64,000 nucleotides of DNA from Pseudomonadota bacterium (GCA_023387735.1 JAEWHP010000012.1:186001-250000); one strand, 5' to 3'; shown: positions 1-8,533, counted from the first letter of the stretch. The notes: generated by a model not told the origin, from the letters alone. Numbers and translations: made by a program.

Positions 1-1475
1 TGGGCATCAAGCAGGTCGCGATCGTCGTCAACAAGATGGACCGCGTCGATTTCAGCGCCGCGCGCTTCAAGGAGATCAGCGACGAGATTTCGGCGCATCT
101 GACCGGCCTCGGCGTGACACCCACGGCAGTGATTCCGATTTCTGCCCGCGACGGCGATGGCGTGGCCGAACATACGCCGCGGATCGGCTGGCACCAGGGG
201 CCGACCGTCGTCGAGGCGCTGGATGCGCTCGAACCGGCGCGGCCACTGGAGCAGCTGGCGCTGCGGCTGCCGGTGCAGGCGATCTACAAGTTCGACGACC
301 GACGCATCGTCGCGGGCCGCATCGAGTCCGGTCATCTATCGGCCGGCAATGAAATCGTCATCATGCCCGCCGGCAAGATCGCGAAGATCAAGACCGTCGA
401 GAGCTGGCCGGTGACCCCGCTCAACGGCAGCCACGGCGCCGGACGCTCGGTCGGCATCACGCTCGACCGCGAATTGTTCATCGAACGCGGCGATGTCATC
501 GCCCATGTCGGCGTGGCCCCGCGCGATACGCGGCGGATTCGCGCGCGCATTTTCTGGCTGCACGACAAGCCGCTGTCGAAAGGCGACCAGATCCTGATCC
601 GCCTCGGCACGCGGGAGAGCCGCGCCAGCGTGATCGCGATCGAGAAGGCCGTCGATCCCGGCGAACTCTCCAATGCCGAGACCAGAGCGATCGCGCGCAA
701 CCACGTCGGCGAAATCGACATCTCGCTGGCGCAGCCGATCGCGGCAGATCCTTACTCTGACAACCCGCGCACCGGGCGGCTGGTGATCGAGGTCAACGGC
801 CGTATCGCCGGCGGTGGTCTCGTGCTGTCGGTCGACGCCGGACAGCGCGCGGTGCCGGTCGATATCGTGCCGGTCGAGTCGGCGCTTCGCCCCGAAGAAC
901 GCTCGGCGCGCTACCGCCACAACGGCGCTGTGATCTGGCTGACCGGCCTGCCGGGCTCGGGCAAGTCGACGCTGGCGCGGGCGCTGGAGCGGCGGCTGTT
1001 CTCGCGCGGCGGCTCGCCGATCCTGCTCGACGGCGACACGCTGCGCGCCGGCCTCAATGGCGATCTCGGCTTCTCGGCGGAGGACCGGGCCGAGAACATC
1101 CGCCGGCTGGCGGAGGTCGCGACGCATCTGGCGCGCAACGGACACATCGCTGTCGTCGCCGCGGTGTCGCCGTCAGCGGACGATCGCGCCGCGGCGCGCC
1201 GCATCGCCGACACATCGTTCCGCGAGATCTATGTCGCGACGCCGGCTGAAGTCTGCGAGAGCCGCGACCCCAAGGGCCATTACGCCAAGGCGCGCGCCGG
1301 CACACTCAAGGCGTTCACCGGGATCGGCAACGATTACCAGCCGCCGGCCCGGCCAGAGCTCAACATCGACACTTCGGCCCGAACGGTTGCGGATGCGACG
1401 GACGAGATCGAGCGGATGCTGGCGGAAACCGGCATTCTGTTCGACGAACTGGTGGACCTGGCGGCCAATATCTAG
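1..1475 (+). CDS. cysNC: Bifunctional sulfate adenylyltransferase subunit 1 / adenylylsulfate kinase (5' end missing)
   Basis: The reading frame is already open at base 3, so the gene starts before the window; about 490 residues are visible. The visible start holds the GTPase NKMD motif (G4), followed by EF-Tu-like beta-barrel domains of CysN. From about residue 300 a complete APS kinase domain follows, with the P-loop GLPGSGKST and the LDGDTLR and ENIRR motifs of CysC. With CysD (not visible) the CysN part makes APS from sulfate and ATP; the CysC part phosphorylates APS to PAPS in the cytoplasm. The CysN-CysC fusion is common in rhizobia, where a paralogue (nodQ) can serve Nod factor sulfation. 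Nothing nodulation-related is nearby, so the assimilatory role is preferred. cysD is expected just upstream. Confidence 0.95.
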   Translation, partial: GIKQVAIVVNKMDRVDFSAARFKEISDEISAHLTGLGVTPTAVIPISARDGDGVAEHTPRIGWHQGPTVVEALDALEPARPLEQLALRLPVQAIYKFDDRRIVAGRIESGHLSAGNEIVIMPAGKIAKIKTVESWPVTPLNGSHGAGRSVGITLDRELFIERGDVIAHVGVAPRDTRRIRARIFWLHDKPLSKGDQILIRLGTRESRASVIAIEKAVDPGELSNAETRAIARNHVGEIDISLAQPIAADPYSDNPRTGRLVIEVNGRIAGGGLVLSVDAGQRAVPVDIVPVESALRPEERSARYRHNGAVIWLTGLPGSGKSTLARALERRLFSRGGSPILLDGDTLRAGLNGDLGFSAEDRAENIRRLAEVATHLARNGHIAVVAAVSPSADDRAAARRIADTSFREIYVATPAEVCESRDPKGHYAKARAGTLKAFTGIGNDYQPPARPELNIDTSARTVADATDEIERMLAETGILFDELVDLAANI

Positions 1476-1513
1476 GCCTATTGGGGCCTTCTCATCGACC
1501 CGGCTTTAGGGCT

Positions 1514-1540
1514 AAAAGGGCGGCCAACGTCGCCCTTTTT
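1514..1540 (+). terminator. Rho-independent terminator of cysNC
   Basis: AAAAGGGCG pairs with CGCCCTTTT around a short loop, and the stem runs into a T-rich tract. It lies 40 bases after the cysNC stop and before the malate synthase gene. Confidence 0.75.
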
Positions 1541-1608
1541 GGCGCGCTTTTTGCTGCTTTTCTTCGGAATGCAGCTTTCAACACCAATTTCCACCGAGAA
1601 AGCCCATC

Positions 1609-3771
1609 ATGAATCGTGTCGATGCCCACGGATTGAAGATCGCGCCTGTCCTGTTCGATTTCATCGCCAAGGAGGCGACCCCCAAAACCGGGATTTCGCC
1701 CGATGCGTTCTGGGCCGGCGTCGCAGCCATCATCAAGAAGCTGGGGCCGAAAAACCGCGAGTTGCTCGCCTTCCGGGACGCGCTGCAGGCCAAGATCGAT
1801 GGCTGGCATCGCGCCAACAAGGGCAAGGCGTTCGACATGAGCGCGTACACGGCCTTCCTCAAGGAGATCGGCTATCTGCTGCCGGAGCCTGCTACCCACA
1901 AGGTCGAGACATCAAATGTCGACGAGGAGATCGGCAAGATCTGCGGCCCGCAGCTCGTCGTTCCCCTGACCAACGCCCGCTACGCATTGAATGCCGCGAA
2001 TGCGCGCTGGGGCAGTCTCTATGACGCCTTCTACGGCACCGATGCGATCCCGCACGACCCTAGCGAAACCGGCAAGGGTTTCAACAAGGCGCGCGGCGAC
2101 AAGGTGATCGCTAAGGCCAAGACGTTCCTCGATGCCGCCGTTCCGCTCGCGACCGGCAGCCACACCGACGTGACGTCGTACAGCGTCATCGCCGGCCAGC
2201 TCTCCGCGAAGCTGAAGAGCGGCAACGCCACCGCATTGAAGAATGCGTCGCAGTTTGCAGGCTTCCAGGGCGATGCCGCGTCACCGACAGCGATCCTGCT
2301 GGTCAACAACGGCATGCACATCGACGTAAAGATCGACCGCAGCCACGTCATCGGCAAGGATGATCCGGCCGGCGTCGCCGACATGATTCTTGAATCGGCG
2401 GTCTCCACCATCCTGGACATGGAAGACTCCGTTGCCGCCGTCGATGCGGAGGACAAGGTGCTGGTCTATCGCAACACGCTCGGCCTGATGAACGGCACCC
2501 TGGTTGCCGATTTCGAGAAGGGCGGCAAGATGCTCGAGCGCGCGCTCAATCCCGACCGCGTTTACAAGACGCCGGACGGCAAGGAGCTGACGCTGCACGG
2601 CCGCAGCCTGCTCTTGATGCGCAATGTCGGCCATCACATGTTCACCGACGCCGTGCTCGACGAGAAGGGCGAGGAGATTCCGGAAGGCCTGCTCGATGCC
2701 GCCGTCGCCGGCCTGCTGGCGATCCACGACCTCAAGGGTTCTTCGAAGACCAAGAACAGCCGTACCGGCTCGGTCTACATCGTCAAGCCGAAGATGCACG
2801 GTCCCGACGAGGTCGCGCTGACCTGCGAGCTGTTCAGCGATGTCGAGAAGCTTCTCGGGTTGCCGGAAAACACCATGAAGGTCGGCATCATGGACGAGGA
2901 GCGCCGTACTACGGTCAACCTCAAGGCCTGTATCCAGAACGCTTCGAAGCGCATCTGCTTCATCAACACCGGCTTCCTCGACCGCACCGGCGACGAGATC
3001 CATACGTCGATGGAAGCGGGACCGATGATCCGCAAGAACGACATGAAGGCGCAGCCCTGGATCAAGGCCTATGAAGACTGGAATGTCGACATGGGCCTGA
3101 TCGACGGCCTGCCCGGCCATGCCCAGATCGGCAAGGGCATGTGGGCGGCGCCTGACAAGATGGCCGACATGCTCACGCAGAAGCTCGGCCACCCGCAGGC
3201 TGGCGCCACCACCGCATGGGTGCCGTCGCCGACCGCCGCCACGCTCCACGCGCTGCATTATCACCAGGTCAATGTGGTCGCGCGCCAGCAGGAACTCGCC
3301 AAGGGCGGCCAGCGCGCAAAACTCTCCGACATCCTCACCATTCCGGTGTCGCAATCGAACTGGGCGCCTGACGACGTCAAGCAGGAGATCGACAACAACT
3401 GCCAGGGCATTCTGGGCTATGTCGTGCGCTGGATCGACCAGGGCGTCGGCTGCTCCAAGGTTCCCGACATCCATGACGTCGGCCTGATGGAAGACCGCGC
3501 CACCTTGCGCATCTCGAGCCAGCATCTGGCGAACTGGCTGGCGCATGGCGTCGTCAGCAAGGACCAGGTGATGGAATCGTTGAAACGCATGGCAGTCGTG
3601 GTCGACAAGCAGAATGCCGGCGACGCGCTCTACAAGCCGATGGCGCCCGCCTTCGACGGCGTCGCGTTCAAGGCCGCCTGCGATCTCATCTTCAAGGGCC
3701 GCGAGCAGCCGAACGGCTACACCGAGTACATTCTCACCGCGCGCCGCCGCGAAGCCAAGGCGGCGGGCTGA
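1609..3771 (+). CDS. glcB: Malate synthase G
   Basis: A 720-residue protein of full family length. It condenses glyoxylate with acetyl-CoA to give malate in the glyoxylate pathway. The Arg of MRNVGHHM is residue 338, the numbering of the catalytic Arg in E. coli malate synthase G. An Asp at about 629 in MEDRATLRISSQ matches the catalytic base, and an acidic DMEDSVAAVD motif near residue 270 fits the metal site. The start ATG follows the cysNC terminator region; the ribosome binding site is weak. It appears to be a single-gene unit, with no glc operon genes or regulator adjacent. Confidence 0.96.
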   Translation: MNRVDAHGLKIAPVLFDFIAKEATPKTGISPDAFWAGVAAIIKKLGPKNRELLAFRDALQAKIDGWHRANKGKAFDMSAYTAFLKEIGYLLPEPATHKVETSNVDEEIGKICGPQLVVPLTNARYALNAANARWGSLYDAFYGTDAIPHDPSETGKGFNKARGDKVIAKAKTFLDAAVPLATGSHTDVTSYSVIAGQLSAKLKSGNATALKNASQFAGFQGDAASPTAILLVNNGMHIDVKIDRSHVIGKDDPAGVADMILESAVSTILDMEDSVAAVDAEDKVLVYRNTLGLMNGTLVADFEKGGKMLERALNPDRVYKTPDGKELTLHGRSLLLMRNVGHHMFTDAVLDEKGEEIPEGLLDAAVAGLLAIHDLKGSSKTKNSRTGSVYIVKPKMHGPDEVALTCELFSDVEKLLGLPENTMKVGIMDEERRTTVNLKACIQNASKRICFINTGFLDRTGDEIHTSMEAGPMIRKNDMKAQPWIKAYEDWNVDMGLIDGLPGHAQIGKGMWAAPDKMADMLTQKLGHPQAGATTAWVPSPTAATLHALHYHQVNVVARQQELAKGGQRAKLSDILTIPVSQSNWAPDDVKQEIDNNCQGILGYVVRWIDQGVGCSKVPDIHDVGLMEDRATLRISSQHLANWLAHGVVSKDQVMESLKRMAVVVDKQNAGDALYKPMAPAFDGVAFKAACDLIFKGREQPNGYTEYILTARRREAKAAG

Positions 3772-3826
3772 TCCACGTATTGGTCGCATCATGACGCCGC
3801 GGTTCAAGATGCCGCGGCTGTGACGG

Positions 3827-3851
3827 GGAACGCTCGACGCTTTTTCCCGTT
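3827..3851 (+). promoter_or_regulatory. Sigma EcfG-type promoter for the CsbD-like gene
   Basis: GGAAC at 3827-3831, 16 bases, then CGTT at 3848-3851: an exact match to the alphaproteobacterial general-stress sigma factor consensus GGAAC-N16/17-CGTT. It is 34 bases upstream of the chosen CsbD start and points at it. The promoter assignment is an inference from sequence. Confidence 0.75.
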
Positions 3852-3884
3852 GATGGTCCATCTCAAACTCAGAGGGAGATGGAC

Positions 3885-4085
3885 ATGGATTGGAACAGGG
3901 TCGAAGGCAACTGGAAGCAGTTCAAGGGCGCTGCCAAGGAGAAGTGGGGCAAGCTCACCGATGACGATCTCAACGTGATCGAGGGCCGCCGCGAACAGCT
4001 CGAAGGCAAGCTGCAGCAGCGCTACGGCTTCGCCAAGGACCAGATCCGCAAGGACGTCGACGACTGGTTCGGTACGCTCAAGTAA
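3885..4085 (+). CDS. CsbD-like general stress protein
   Basis: A small hydrophilic protein (66 residues from the second ATG) with the CsbD family pattern MDWNRVEGNWKQFKG and a helical charged body. CsbD proteins are stress-induced in many bacteria; their biochemical role is unknown. Two in-frame ATGs lie six bases apart. The purine-rich GAGGGAG at about 3872-3878 is correctly spaced from the second (3885) and abuts the first (3879), so 3885 is preferred. An exact EcfG-type promoter lies just upstream and a strong terminator just downstream, so this looks like a monocistronic stress gene. Confidence 0.9.
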   Translation: MDWNRVEGNWKQFKGAAKEKWGKLTDDDLNVIEGRREQLEGKLQQRYGFAKDQIRKDVDDWFGTLK

Positions 4086-4103
4086 GGACAGCTGTCCGAA
4101 ATG

Positions 4104-4134
4104 AAAAAGCCCCGGCATCTGCCGGGGCTTTTTT
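4104..4134 (+). terminator. Strong hairpin terminator, probably bidirectional
   Basis: AAAAAGCCCCGGC and GCCGGGGCTTTTTT form a GC-rich stem, with an A-run on one side and a T-run on the other. It sits between the CsbD-like gene and the convergent small membrane protein gene, and can serve both. Confidence 0.9.
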
Positions 4135-4152
4135 GTGCAGGTCTGGCAAGAG

Positions 4153-4314
4153 CTAAAACACCGCGAGATATTTCAGCAGCGAAATGATGCCGATGATGAT
4201 GACGACGACGCGGGCGATCTGCTTGGCGCGACCGTCCAGCGGCAGCATGTTGATGAGATAGAGCACCAGGAAGATGACGAGAAAGGTGATCAGGATACCG
4301 ATGAGTACGGACAC
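4153..4314 (-). CDS. Small two-helix membrane protein (53 residues)
   Basis: A short gene starting at GTG. The protein reads VSVLIGILITFLVIFLVLYL, then a polar turn with LPLDGRAKQ, then a second hydrophobic helix ending KYLAVF. It therefore has two transmembrane segments joined by a short basic loop. The layout resembles the small Thivi_2564-type membrane proteins, a family of unknown function; this is from memory and only moderately sure. An AAAGGGG ribosome binding site lies about 9 bases before the GTG. An exact EcfG promoter motif lies 50 bases upstream, and the bidirectional terminator follows. Both signals support a real stress-induced gene. Confidence 0.75.
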   Translation of the reverse strand: MSVLIGILITFLVIFLVLYLINMLPLDGRAKQIARVVVIIIGIISLLKYLAVF

Positions 4315-4364
4315 GACGGGGGCCCCTTTGCTTGCATAAGCCTGACAGGCTCGATGCAGGAGAG

Positions 4365-4389
4365 AACGGAGAGAGCCGCCTAAAGTTCC
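4365..4389 (-). promoter_or_regulatory. Sigma EcfG-type promoter for the 53-residue membrane protein
   Basis: On the minus strand, GGAAC (4389-4385), 16 bases, CGTT (4368-4365): an exact consensus match pointing at the gene starting at 4314. Confidence 0.75.
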
Positions 4390-4460
4390 GCGAAACGGAA
4401 CCTGAAACCGAAGTCAGAAATTCCCGAACCTATTCAGATATATCGCCGTCACGATCACCG

Positions 4461-5120
4461 TCACTCCCGCGCCACCACGGGGATGTTTCCGTATTTGGCG
4501 CGGACCTTCTCGGAGGCAGGCGTGAGATGCAACTCGGCGCCGCGCCTGTCGGCGCTGCGGCCTGCCACCAGCAAACCGTTGGCGCCGGCGACAACGTCGC
4601 CTTTGCGCAGCGTGGGGTCGTCCTCGATCTTGACCGGCGCCAGGCCAATCTGATCCTTGCCGTTGCAGGTACAGCCGCTGACAAGCTCGTTCCGATAGCG
4701 GAAGGCGTTCGGCAGGCCCGAATAGGACTTGCCGTTATCAGCGGTGGCTTCGTCGATGCTGCTGCCGTAGAACACTTTGGTCTCGCTCGCCGGACAGAAG
4801 CTGTTGCAGGACGCCGCGCGGCTCGCCTTGTCGGAGGCGGTGACCGGAAAGTATCGCCCATCGCAGGTTCGGACGCAGAACGCCTGGCTACCACCGCTGC
4901 TCACATAGCGCGGCCGTGCCTCGCGCCGCTGCACGGGCACGGCGCCATCATCTCCGGCAAACGGCATCGAGATGTAGGGCTGTGGCCGCGCGCGGCCGCC
5001 ACCGAATCCTCCGAACATCTGCGAGAAAAAGTCCTGCGCTTGTGCTGACGGTGCGAGCGCCGAAACGCTTATCAGGGCTATCGCCCCCAGCGTCCCCAAT
5101 CCTGCCATTCGCGTGCGCAT
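4461..5120 (-). CDS. DUF2865-type secreted protein
   Basis: A 219-residue protein with an N-terminal signal peptide (MRTRMAGLGTLGAIALISV, cleaved near AQA). It is followed by a Gly/Arg-rich stretch and a Cys-containing region: CVRTCDGRYFPV, then CNSFCPASETKVFYG, then CTCNGK. These are hallmarks of the DUF2865 family found in Rhizobiales, whose function is unknown. The Cys pairs suggest disulfide bonds in the periplasm. ATG 5120 is chosen over a GTG five codons upstream because AGGAG precedes it at good spacing. It begins only 27 bases after the L,D-transpeptidase stop and probably shares that gene's EcfG promoter, suggesting a cell-envelope stress role. Confidence 0.85.
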   Translation of the reverse strand: MRTRMAGLGTLGAIALISVSALAPSAQAQDFFSQMFGGFGGGRARPQPYISMPFAGDDGAVPVQRREARPRYVSSGGSQAFCVRTCDGRYFPVTASDKASRAASCNSFCPASETKVFYGSSIDEATADNGKSYSGLPNAFRYRNELVSGCTCNGKDQIGLAPVKIEDDPTLRKGDVVAGANGLLVAGRSADRRGAELHLTPASEKVRAKYGNIPVVARE

Positions 5121-5147
5121 GTTACTCTCCTGCACTCACCGTCCCGC

Positions 5148-5924
5148 TCAGTTCAGTCGGGACGTCGTCAAGGTCATCGCCTGGCGGCCGGTCGGCAGCG
5201 TGGTCACCATCGGACGCGAAGGTGCGGATGGGCGCGCCGACATCGCACCTGCCCCCCGCGCGACGATCGGCGCGTTCTTCGGCAGCACTACGACCTTGGT
5301 GCCGACGTTGACGCGGCTGAACAGGTCTGTGACGTCCTCATTGGTCAGGCGGATGCAGCCGCTGGAAACGAACTTCCCGATGGTCGAGGGATCGTTGGTG
5401 CCATGAATCCGGTACATGCTATTGCCGAGATACATCGCCCGCGCCCCGAGCGGATTGCCGGGGCCGCCCGCCATGAAGCGCGGCAGATAGGGCTGGCGCG
5501 CGATCATTTCGGCCGGCGGATGCCAGTCCGGCCATTCCGCCTTGCGGCTGACGGTCTGCACGCCGGACCAGGTAAAGCCATCTCGGCCGACGCCGACACC
5601 GTACCGGATCGCCCGGCCCTGGCCGAGAACGTAATAGAGCGTGGTGTTGCCGGTATCGATGACGATGGTGCCCGGCGCTTCGCTGGTGCTGAATGAGACA
5701 ACCGCGCGGCGCAGCCGCTCGGGCGTGGCACCTTCGTCGGGCGCGATCACTTCATCGGCGGGAAAGGCGTTCGGCGGAAAGGCGCTCGGCTGGGTGGAAG
5801 CGTAGCCGAGCGCCTGCGCGTTCGCGGCATTGGAGAATGCTGCCGGCGTCAGCAAAACGGCGCCGGCAAGCACGAGCGCGCGCGCTACGCGCGACGAAGG
5901 CTGGCGATCAAACGACTGTTTCAT
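5148..5924 (-). CDS. L,D-transpeptidase (YkuD/ErfK family)
   Basis: A 258-residue exported protein with a signal peptide (cleavage near ANA-QA) and a C-terminal YkuD domain. The catalytic signature is complete: IHGTND followed by SSGCIRLTNEDV, which gives the conserved His and the catalytic Cys. These enzymes form 3-3 peptidoglycan cross-links or attach proteins to peptidoglycan in the periplasm. The downstream DUF2865 gene is 27 bases away and likely co-transcribed. An exact EcfG promoter motif lies 48 bases upstream, implying induction in the general stress response. The ATG at 5924 starts the signal peptide; longer versions would run through the promoter. Confidence 0.93.
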   Translation of the reverse strand: MKQSFDRQPSSRVARALVLAGAVLLTPAAFSNAANAQALGYASTQPSAFPPNAFPADEVIAPDEGATPERLRRAVVSFSTSEAPGTIVIDTGNTTLYYVLGQGRAIRYGVGVGRDGFTWSGVQTVSRKAEWPDWHPPAEMIARQPYLPRFMAGGPGNPLGARAMYLGNSMYRIHGTNDPSTIGKFVSSGCIRLTNEDVTDLFSRVNVGTKVVVLPKNAPIVARGAGAMSARPSAPSRPMVTTLPTGRQAMTLTTSRLN

Positions 5925-5971
5925 GAGACTGCCCCGTTGGAAGTGCGCATCATCGAATTCTCTGGCCAACA

Positions 5972-5996
5972 AACGCCGCCGATGGCCGGCGGTTCC
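5972..5996 (-). promoter_or_regulatory. Sigma EcfG-type promoter for the L,D-transpeptidase operon
   Basis: Minus-strand GGAAC (5996-5992), 16 bases, CGTT (5975-5972), an exact match. It lies back to back with the plus-strand promoter at 6055-6079. Confidence 0.78.
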
Positions 5997-6054
5997 GGGC
6001 GGCGGCCGCTGCGTCGCCCTCTGTCAAGCAACCAGGCGCTCACACTTCCGCGAT

Positions 6055-6079
6055 GGAACTTGCCTTCGCTGGCTGCGTT
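6055..6079 (+). promoter_or_regulatory. Sigma EcfG-type promoter for the AI-2E-family transporter
   Basis: GGAAC (6055-6059), 16 bases, CGTT (6076-6079), an exact match. Transcription would begin near 6086, so the transporter start must lie downstream, in agreement with GTG 6156. Confidence 0.78.
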
Positions 6080-6155
6080 ATGCGCCACGGTTCCGCCGAC
6101 GGCGACGCGGCTTTCGCCGTGCTGTTTCGGACGGGGCAAACCGGGGAAAACCATT

Positions 6156-7373
6156 GTGAGCGTCACTCCCGCCAAGCCCGTGTCCGACAGGACCAAGTCC
6201 GACAAGCCCGCACCTGACAAAACTTCGGCCGTCAAAACGCCGGCCGCCAGGTCGCTCCCGACAAAACACTTGCCGGGCGACCGCAAGCTTCCGAGCGCGA
6301 CGGAAGGCACGCCCGTCCCCGACAGCACGGGCGAATTGCCGCCAGTGATCCGCCGCACGGAGGTGGTGGCCTTTGCACTGGTCGCGCTGCTGATCATCGT
6401 CGTGATCGCCGGCCTCTATCTTGCGCGGGCATTCTTCCTTCCGATCACGATGGCCTTCATCATCGGAACGATGCTGTCGCCGGCGGCAAGTTTCCTGGAG
6501 CGCTATCGGATCCCGCGCGCACTCGCGGCCGTCCTGATCGTGGCCGCGGCAAGTGCCGGAAGCATCTTCATGATCGGCCTGATTGCATCGCCCGTCATGG
6601 AGTGGAGCAGCAAGCTGCCCGAACTGGGGGCGATCCTGAAGGAGAAAATGCATGTGTTCGACCGGCCGCTCGCGCTCTGGCAGCAGATGCAGAGCATGCT
6701 CGGCGGTCCCGACACACTGACGACGTTCCACCTGCCGAAGATCGACTGGGTGCAGCCGACGCTGGAATTCCTGTCGCCGACGTTGGCCGAATTCCTGCTG
6801 TTCATCGCCACCCTGATCCTGTTCATCGCGAGCTGGCGCGAGCTGCGCCGCGCCATGATTCTGAACTTCGGCGACCGCCCGGCGCGGTTGCGGACGCTGC
6901 GGATCCTCAACGAAATCGAGGAGCATCTCGGCAACTATCTGATGGTGGTGACGGCGATCAACATCGGCGTCGGCATCTTCACCGGCGCAATCTGCGCGGT
7001 CACGGGCATGCCGAACCCGGCCGGCCTCGGGGCGCTGGCCGCGATCCTCAATTTCATTCCGATCATCGGCCCGGTGGCGATGTTCGCCGTCCTGGTCGTG
7101 GTCGGCCTCGTGGCGTTCCCGACCATCGGCGCCGGGATGTTGGCACCGGCATTGTTTGCGATCATGACCTTCCTCGAGGGCCATTTCCTGACGCCCATGA
7201 TCGTCGGTCGCCGGCTGGCGCTGAACGCACTCGCCGTGTTCATTGCGCTCGCGTTCTGGACCTGGCTCTGGGGCCCGATGGGCGCCTTCCTGTCGTCGCC
7301 TCTGCTGATCGTCGCGCTGATCCTGAAGGAGCATCTGATGCCGGCGAATGAGCCGCAACTGCCCGAGGATTAA
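6156..7373 (+). CDS. AI-2E family transporter (PerM/TqsA-like)
   Basis: A polytopic inner membrane protein of 405 residues. After a Pro/Lys/Thr-rich cytoplasmic leader come a pair of helices (VVAFALVALLIIVVIAGLYLA and following), a central soluble stretch, and five or six C-terminal helices. The latter include the family's GLGALAAILNFIPIIGP region. The family includes TqsA, reported to export autoinducer-2, but most members have unknown substrates. An upstream ATG (5937) keeps the frame open but would overlap both divergent promoters, so GTG 6156, preceded by GGGGAAAA, is preferred. The gene would be stress-induced through the EcfG motif at 6055. Confidence 0.88.
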   Translation: MSVTPAKPVSDRTKSDKPAPDKTSAVKTPAARSLPTKHLPGDRKLPSATEGTPVPDSTGELPPVIRRTEVVAFALVALLIIVVIAGLYLARAFFLPITMAFIIGTMLSPAASFLERYRIPRALAAVLIVAAASAGSIFMIGLIASPVMEWSSKLPELGAILKEKMHVFDRPLALWQQMQSMLGGPDTLTTFHLPKIDWVQPTLEFLSPTLAEFLLFIATLILFIASWRELRRAMILNFGDRPARLRTLRILNEIEEHLGNYLMVVTAINIGVGIFTGAICAVTGMPNPAGLGALAAILNFIPIIGPVAMFAVLVVVGLVAFPTIGAGMLAPALFAIMTFLEGHFLTPMIVGRRLALNALAVFIALAFWTWLWGPMGAFLSSPLLIVALILKEHLMPANEPQLPED

Positions 7374-7387
7374 CCGGTTTCCAATCG

Positions 7388-7412
7388 GGAACTTCCGATT
7401 GGACGAAGCGTT
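7388..7412 (+). promoter_or_regulatory. Sigma EcfG-type promoter for the DUF883/holin-like pair
   Basis: GGAAC (7388-7392), 16 bases, CGTT (7409-7412), an exact match 37 bases before the DUF883 gene. The -35 element falls in the loop of a short inverted repeat (CCAATCGG / CCGATTGG, 7381-7402). Confidence 0.78.
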
Positions 7413-7448
7413 TGTCCCGCGACCGCATGCAGTAACCGGGAGCTTTCG

Positions 7449-7805
7449 ATGTCTGACGCCACCGGGAATTTGACGGACAAAGCAACCTACGAACGCCTGG
7501 AAAAGGATGTAACCGCCGTGAAAAACGATATCGCAGCGCTGACCGATCAGATCACTGACGCCCTGAACAATTTCGCCGGCACCGCCAGCAAGCAGGCCCG
7601 GCGCGGCTACAAGCAGGCGCGGGCCAATGCCGAACAGGCTATGGACGACATGTCCGAGCGCGGCAGCGCGATGATGGATGCCGCCCAGGACGCGGCGGTA
7701 TCGATCGAGGAGACGCTGGAAGATGCCATCACCCAGCGCCCGCTGGCGACCGTCGGCCTCGCGCTCGGCATCGGCTTTCTGATCGGCCTGACCTGGCGGC
7801 GGTGA
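7449..7805 (+). CDS. DUF883 family protein (ElaB/YqjD-like)
   Basis: A 118-residue protein with a long amphipathic, Ala/Gln/Asp-rich helical body and one C-terminal transmembrane segment (PLATVGLALGIGFLIGLTW) ending in Arg-Arg. This is the arrangement of YqjD and ElaB, inner-membrane-anchored proteins that bind ribosomes in stationary-phase E. coli. ElaB and YqjD are RpoS-dependent there; here an exact EcfG promoter takes the same place, since alphaproteobacteria lack RpoS. The next gene encodes a YqjE-like protein, paralleling the yqjD-yqjE order in E. coli. Confidence 0.9.
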   Translation: MSDATGNLTDKATYERLEKDVTAVKNDIAALTDQITDALNNFAGTASKQARRGYKQARANAEQAMDDMSERGSAMMDAAQDAAVSIEETLEDAITQRPLATVGLALGIGFLIGLTWRR

Positions 7806-7937
7806 TGACGGCCCCGAATAATGACCGGCGCGGACCTTTTGCCGCGCCGGCTTGAAACGCCTGATCCGGCTCGGCCACGATGGCGTTCGGGCGCTTTCTT
7901 GTTTCGTTGATGCATTTTTTCAAATCGAGGCGTGGGC

Positions 7938-8390
7938 ATGTTTCAGCGACTGATCGGTGATCTCAGGGATTCTACGGGCAATGCATTGCGGCTGACCTCG
8001 CTGGCGGCTGCGGCGGCCATGGCGCTGCTGGTCACGACAGGTTTTCTCTGCGCCGCCGCTTTCGTGTTCGTTCTGCAGAAATACGGTCCGGTAGAGGCCT
8101 GCCTGACCGGCGCTGGAATCTTCTTCGTGGTCACGCTGATTGCTGTCGCCAGCTACATGATCCGCAAGCGGCAGATCGAGGCCCGCGCCGCCGAACAGGC
8201 CGCGAGGGCAGCGAAGTCCACCGCGCAGACCATGCTTGCCGATCCGATGCTGCTTGCTGCCGGCCTCCAGGTGGCGCGCGCGATCGGCATGAAGAAGCTG
8301 ATTCCGATCCTCGCGGTCGGCGGGCTCGCGCTCGGGTTTCTGGTCAGCCGCGCCGCGCAGGGCAGCGCCGACGAAGCGCCAGCGGAGTAG
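7938..8390 (+). CDS. Holin-superfamily (YqjE-like) membrane protein
   Basis: A 150-residue protein with two close transmembrane segments (about 20-45 and 55-75), a charged Ala-rich helix, and a third hydrophobic stretch near the C-terminus (LIPILAVGGLALGFLV). It matches the pattern of the phage holin family / YqjE proteins that accompany YqjD-like genes; function unknown. ATG 7938 is preferred to an earlier GTG because GAGG (7927-7930) is spaced 7 bases from it. It lies 132 bases after the DUF883 gene with no obvious terminator between, so it is probably read from the same stress promoter. Confidence 0.75.
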   Translation: MFQRLIGDLRDSTGNALRLTSLAAAAAMALLVTTGFLCAAAFVFVLQKYGPVEACLTGAGIFFVVTLIAVASYMIRKRQIEARAAEQAARAAKSTAQTMLADPMLLAAGLQVARAIGMKKLIPILAVGGLALGFLVSRAAQGSADEAPAE

Positions 8391-8409
8391 GCGGGGCGCT
8401 CCATCACCA

Positions 8410-8533
8410 CGTCGTCCCGGCGACGGCCGGGGCCCATAATCACCAATGCCTATTGTAGAGCGAAAGCCCTCGTCCATCCTGCCAAGGGCACCACCGCCGC
8501 GGCGTATGGGTCCCGGCCGTCGCCGGGACGACG
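8410..8533. repeat. Palindromic intergenic repeat, family A
   Basis: Two 28-base arms (8410-8437 and 8506-8533) are reverse complements with one mismatch; the core is CGTCGTCCCGGCGACGGCC. The same core, with A replacing C, recurs at 15691-15814. It sits between convergent genes. Confidence 0.8.

Noticed and set aside
5937..6155. N-terminal extension of the AI-2E-family transporter from ATG 5937
   Set aside because: It would span both divergent EcfG promoters and has no transporter-like or signal-like sequence; GTG 6156 fits the predicted transcription start.
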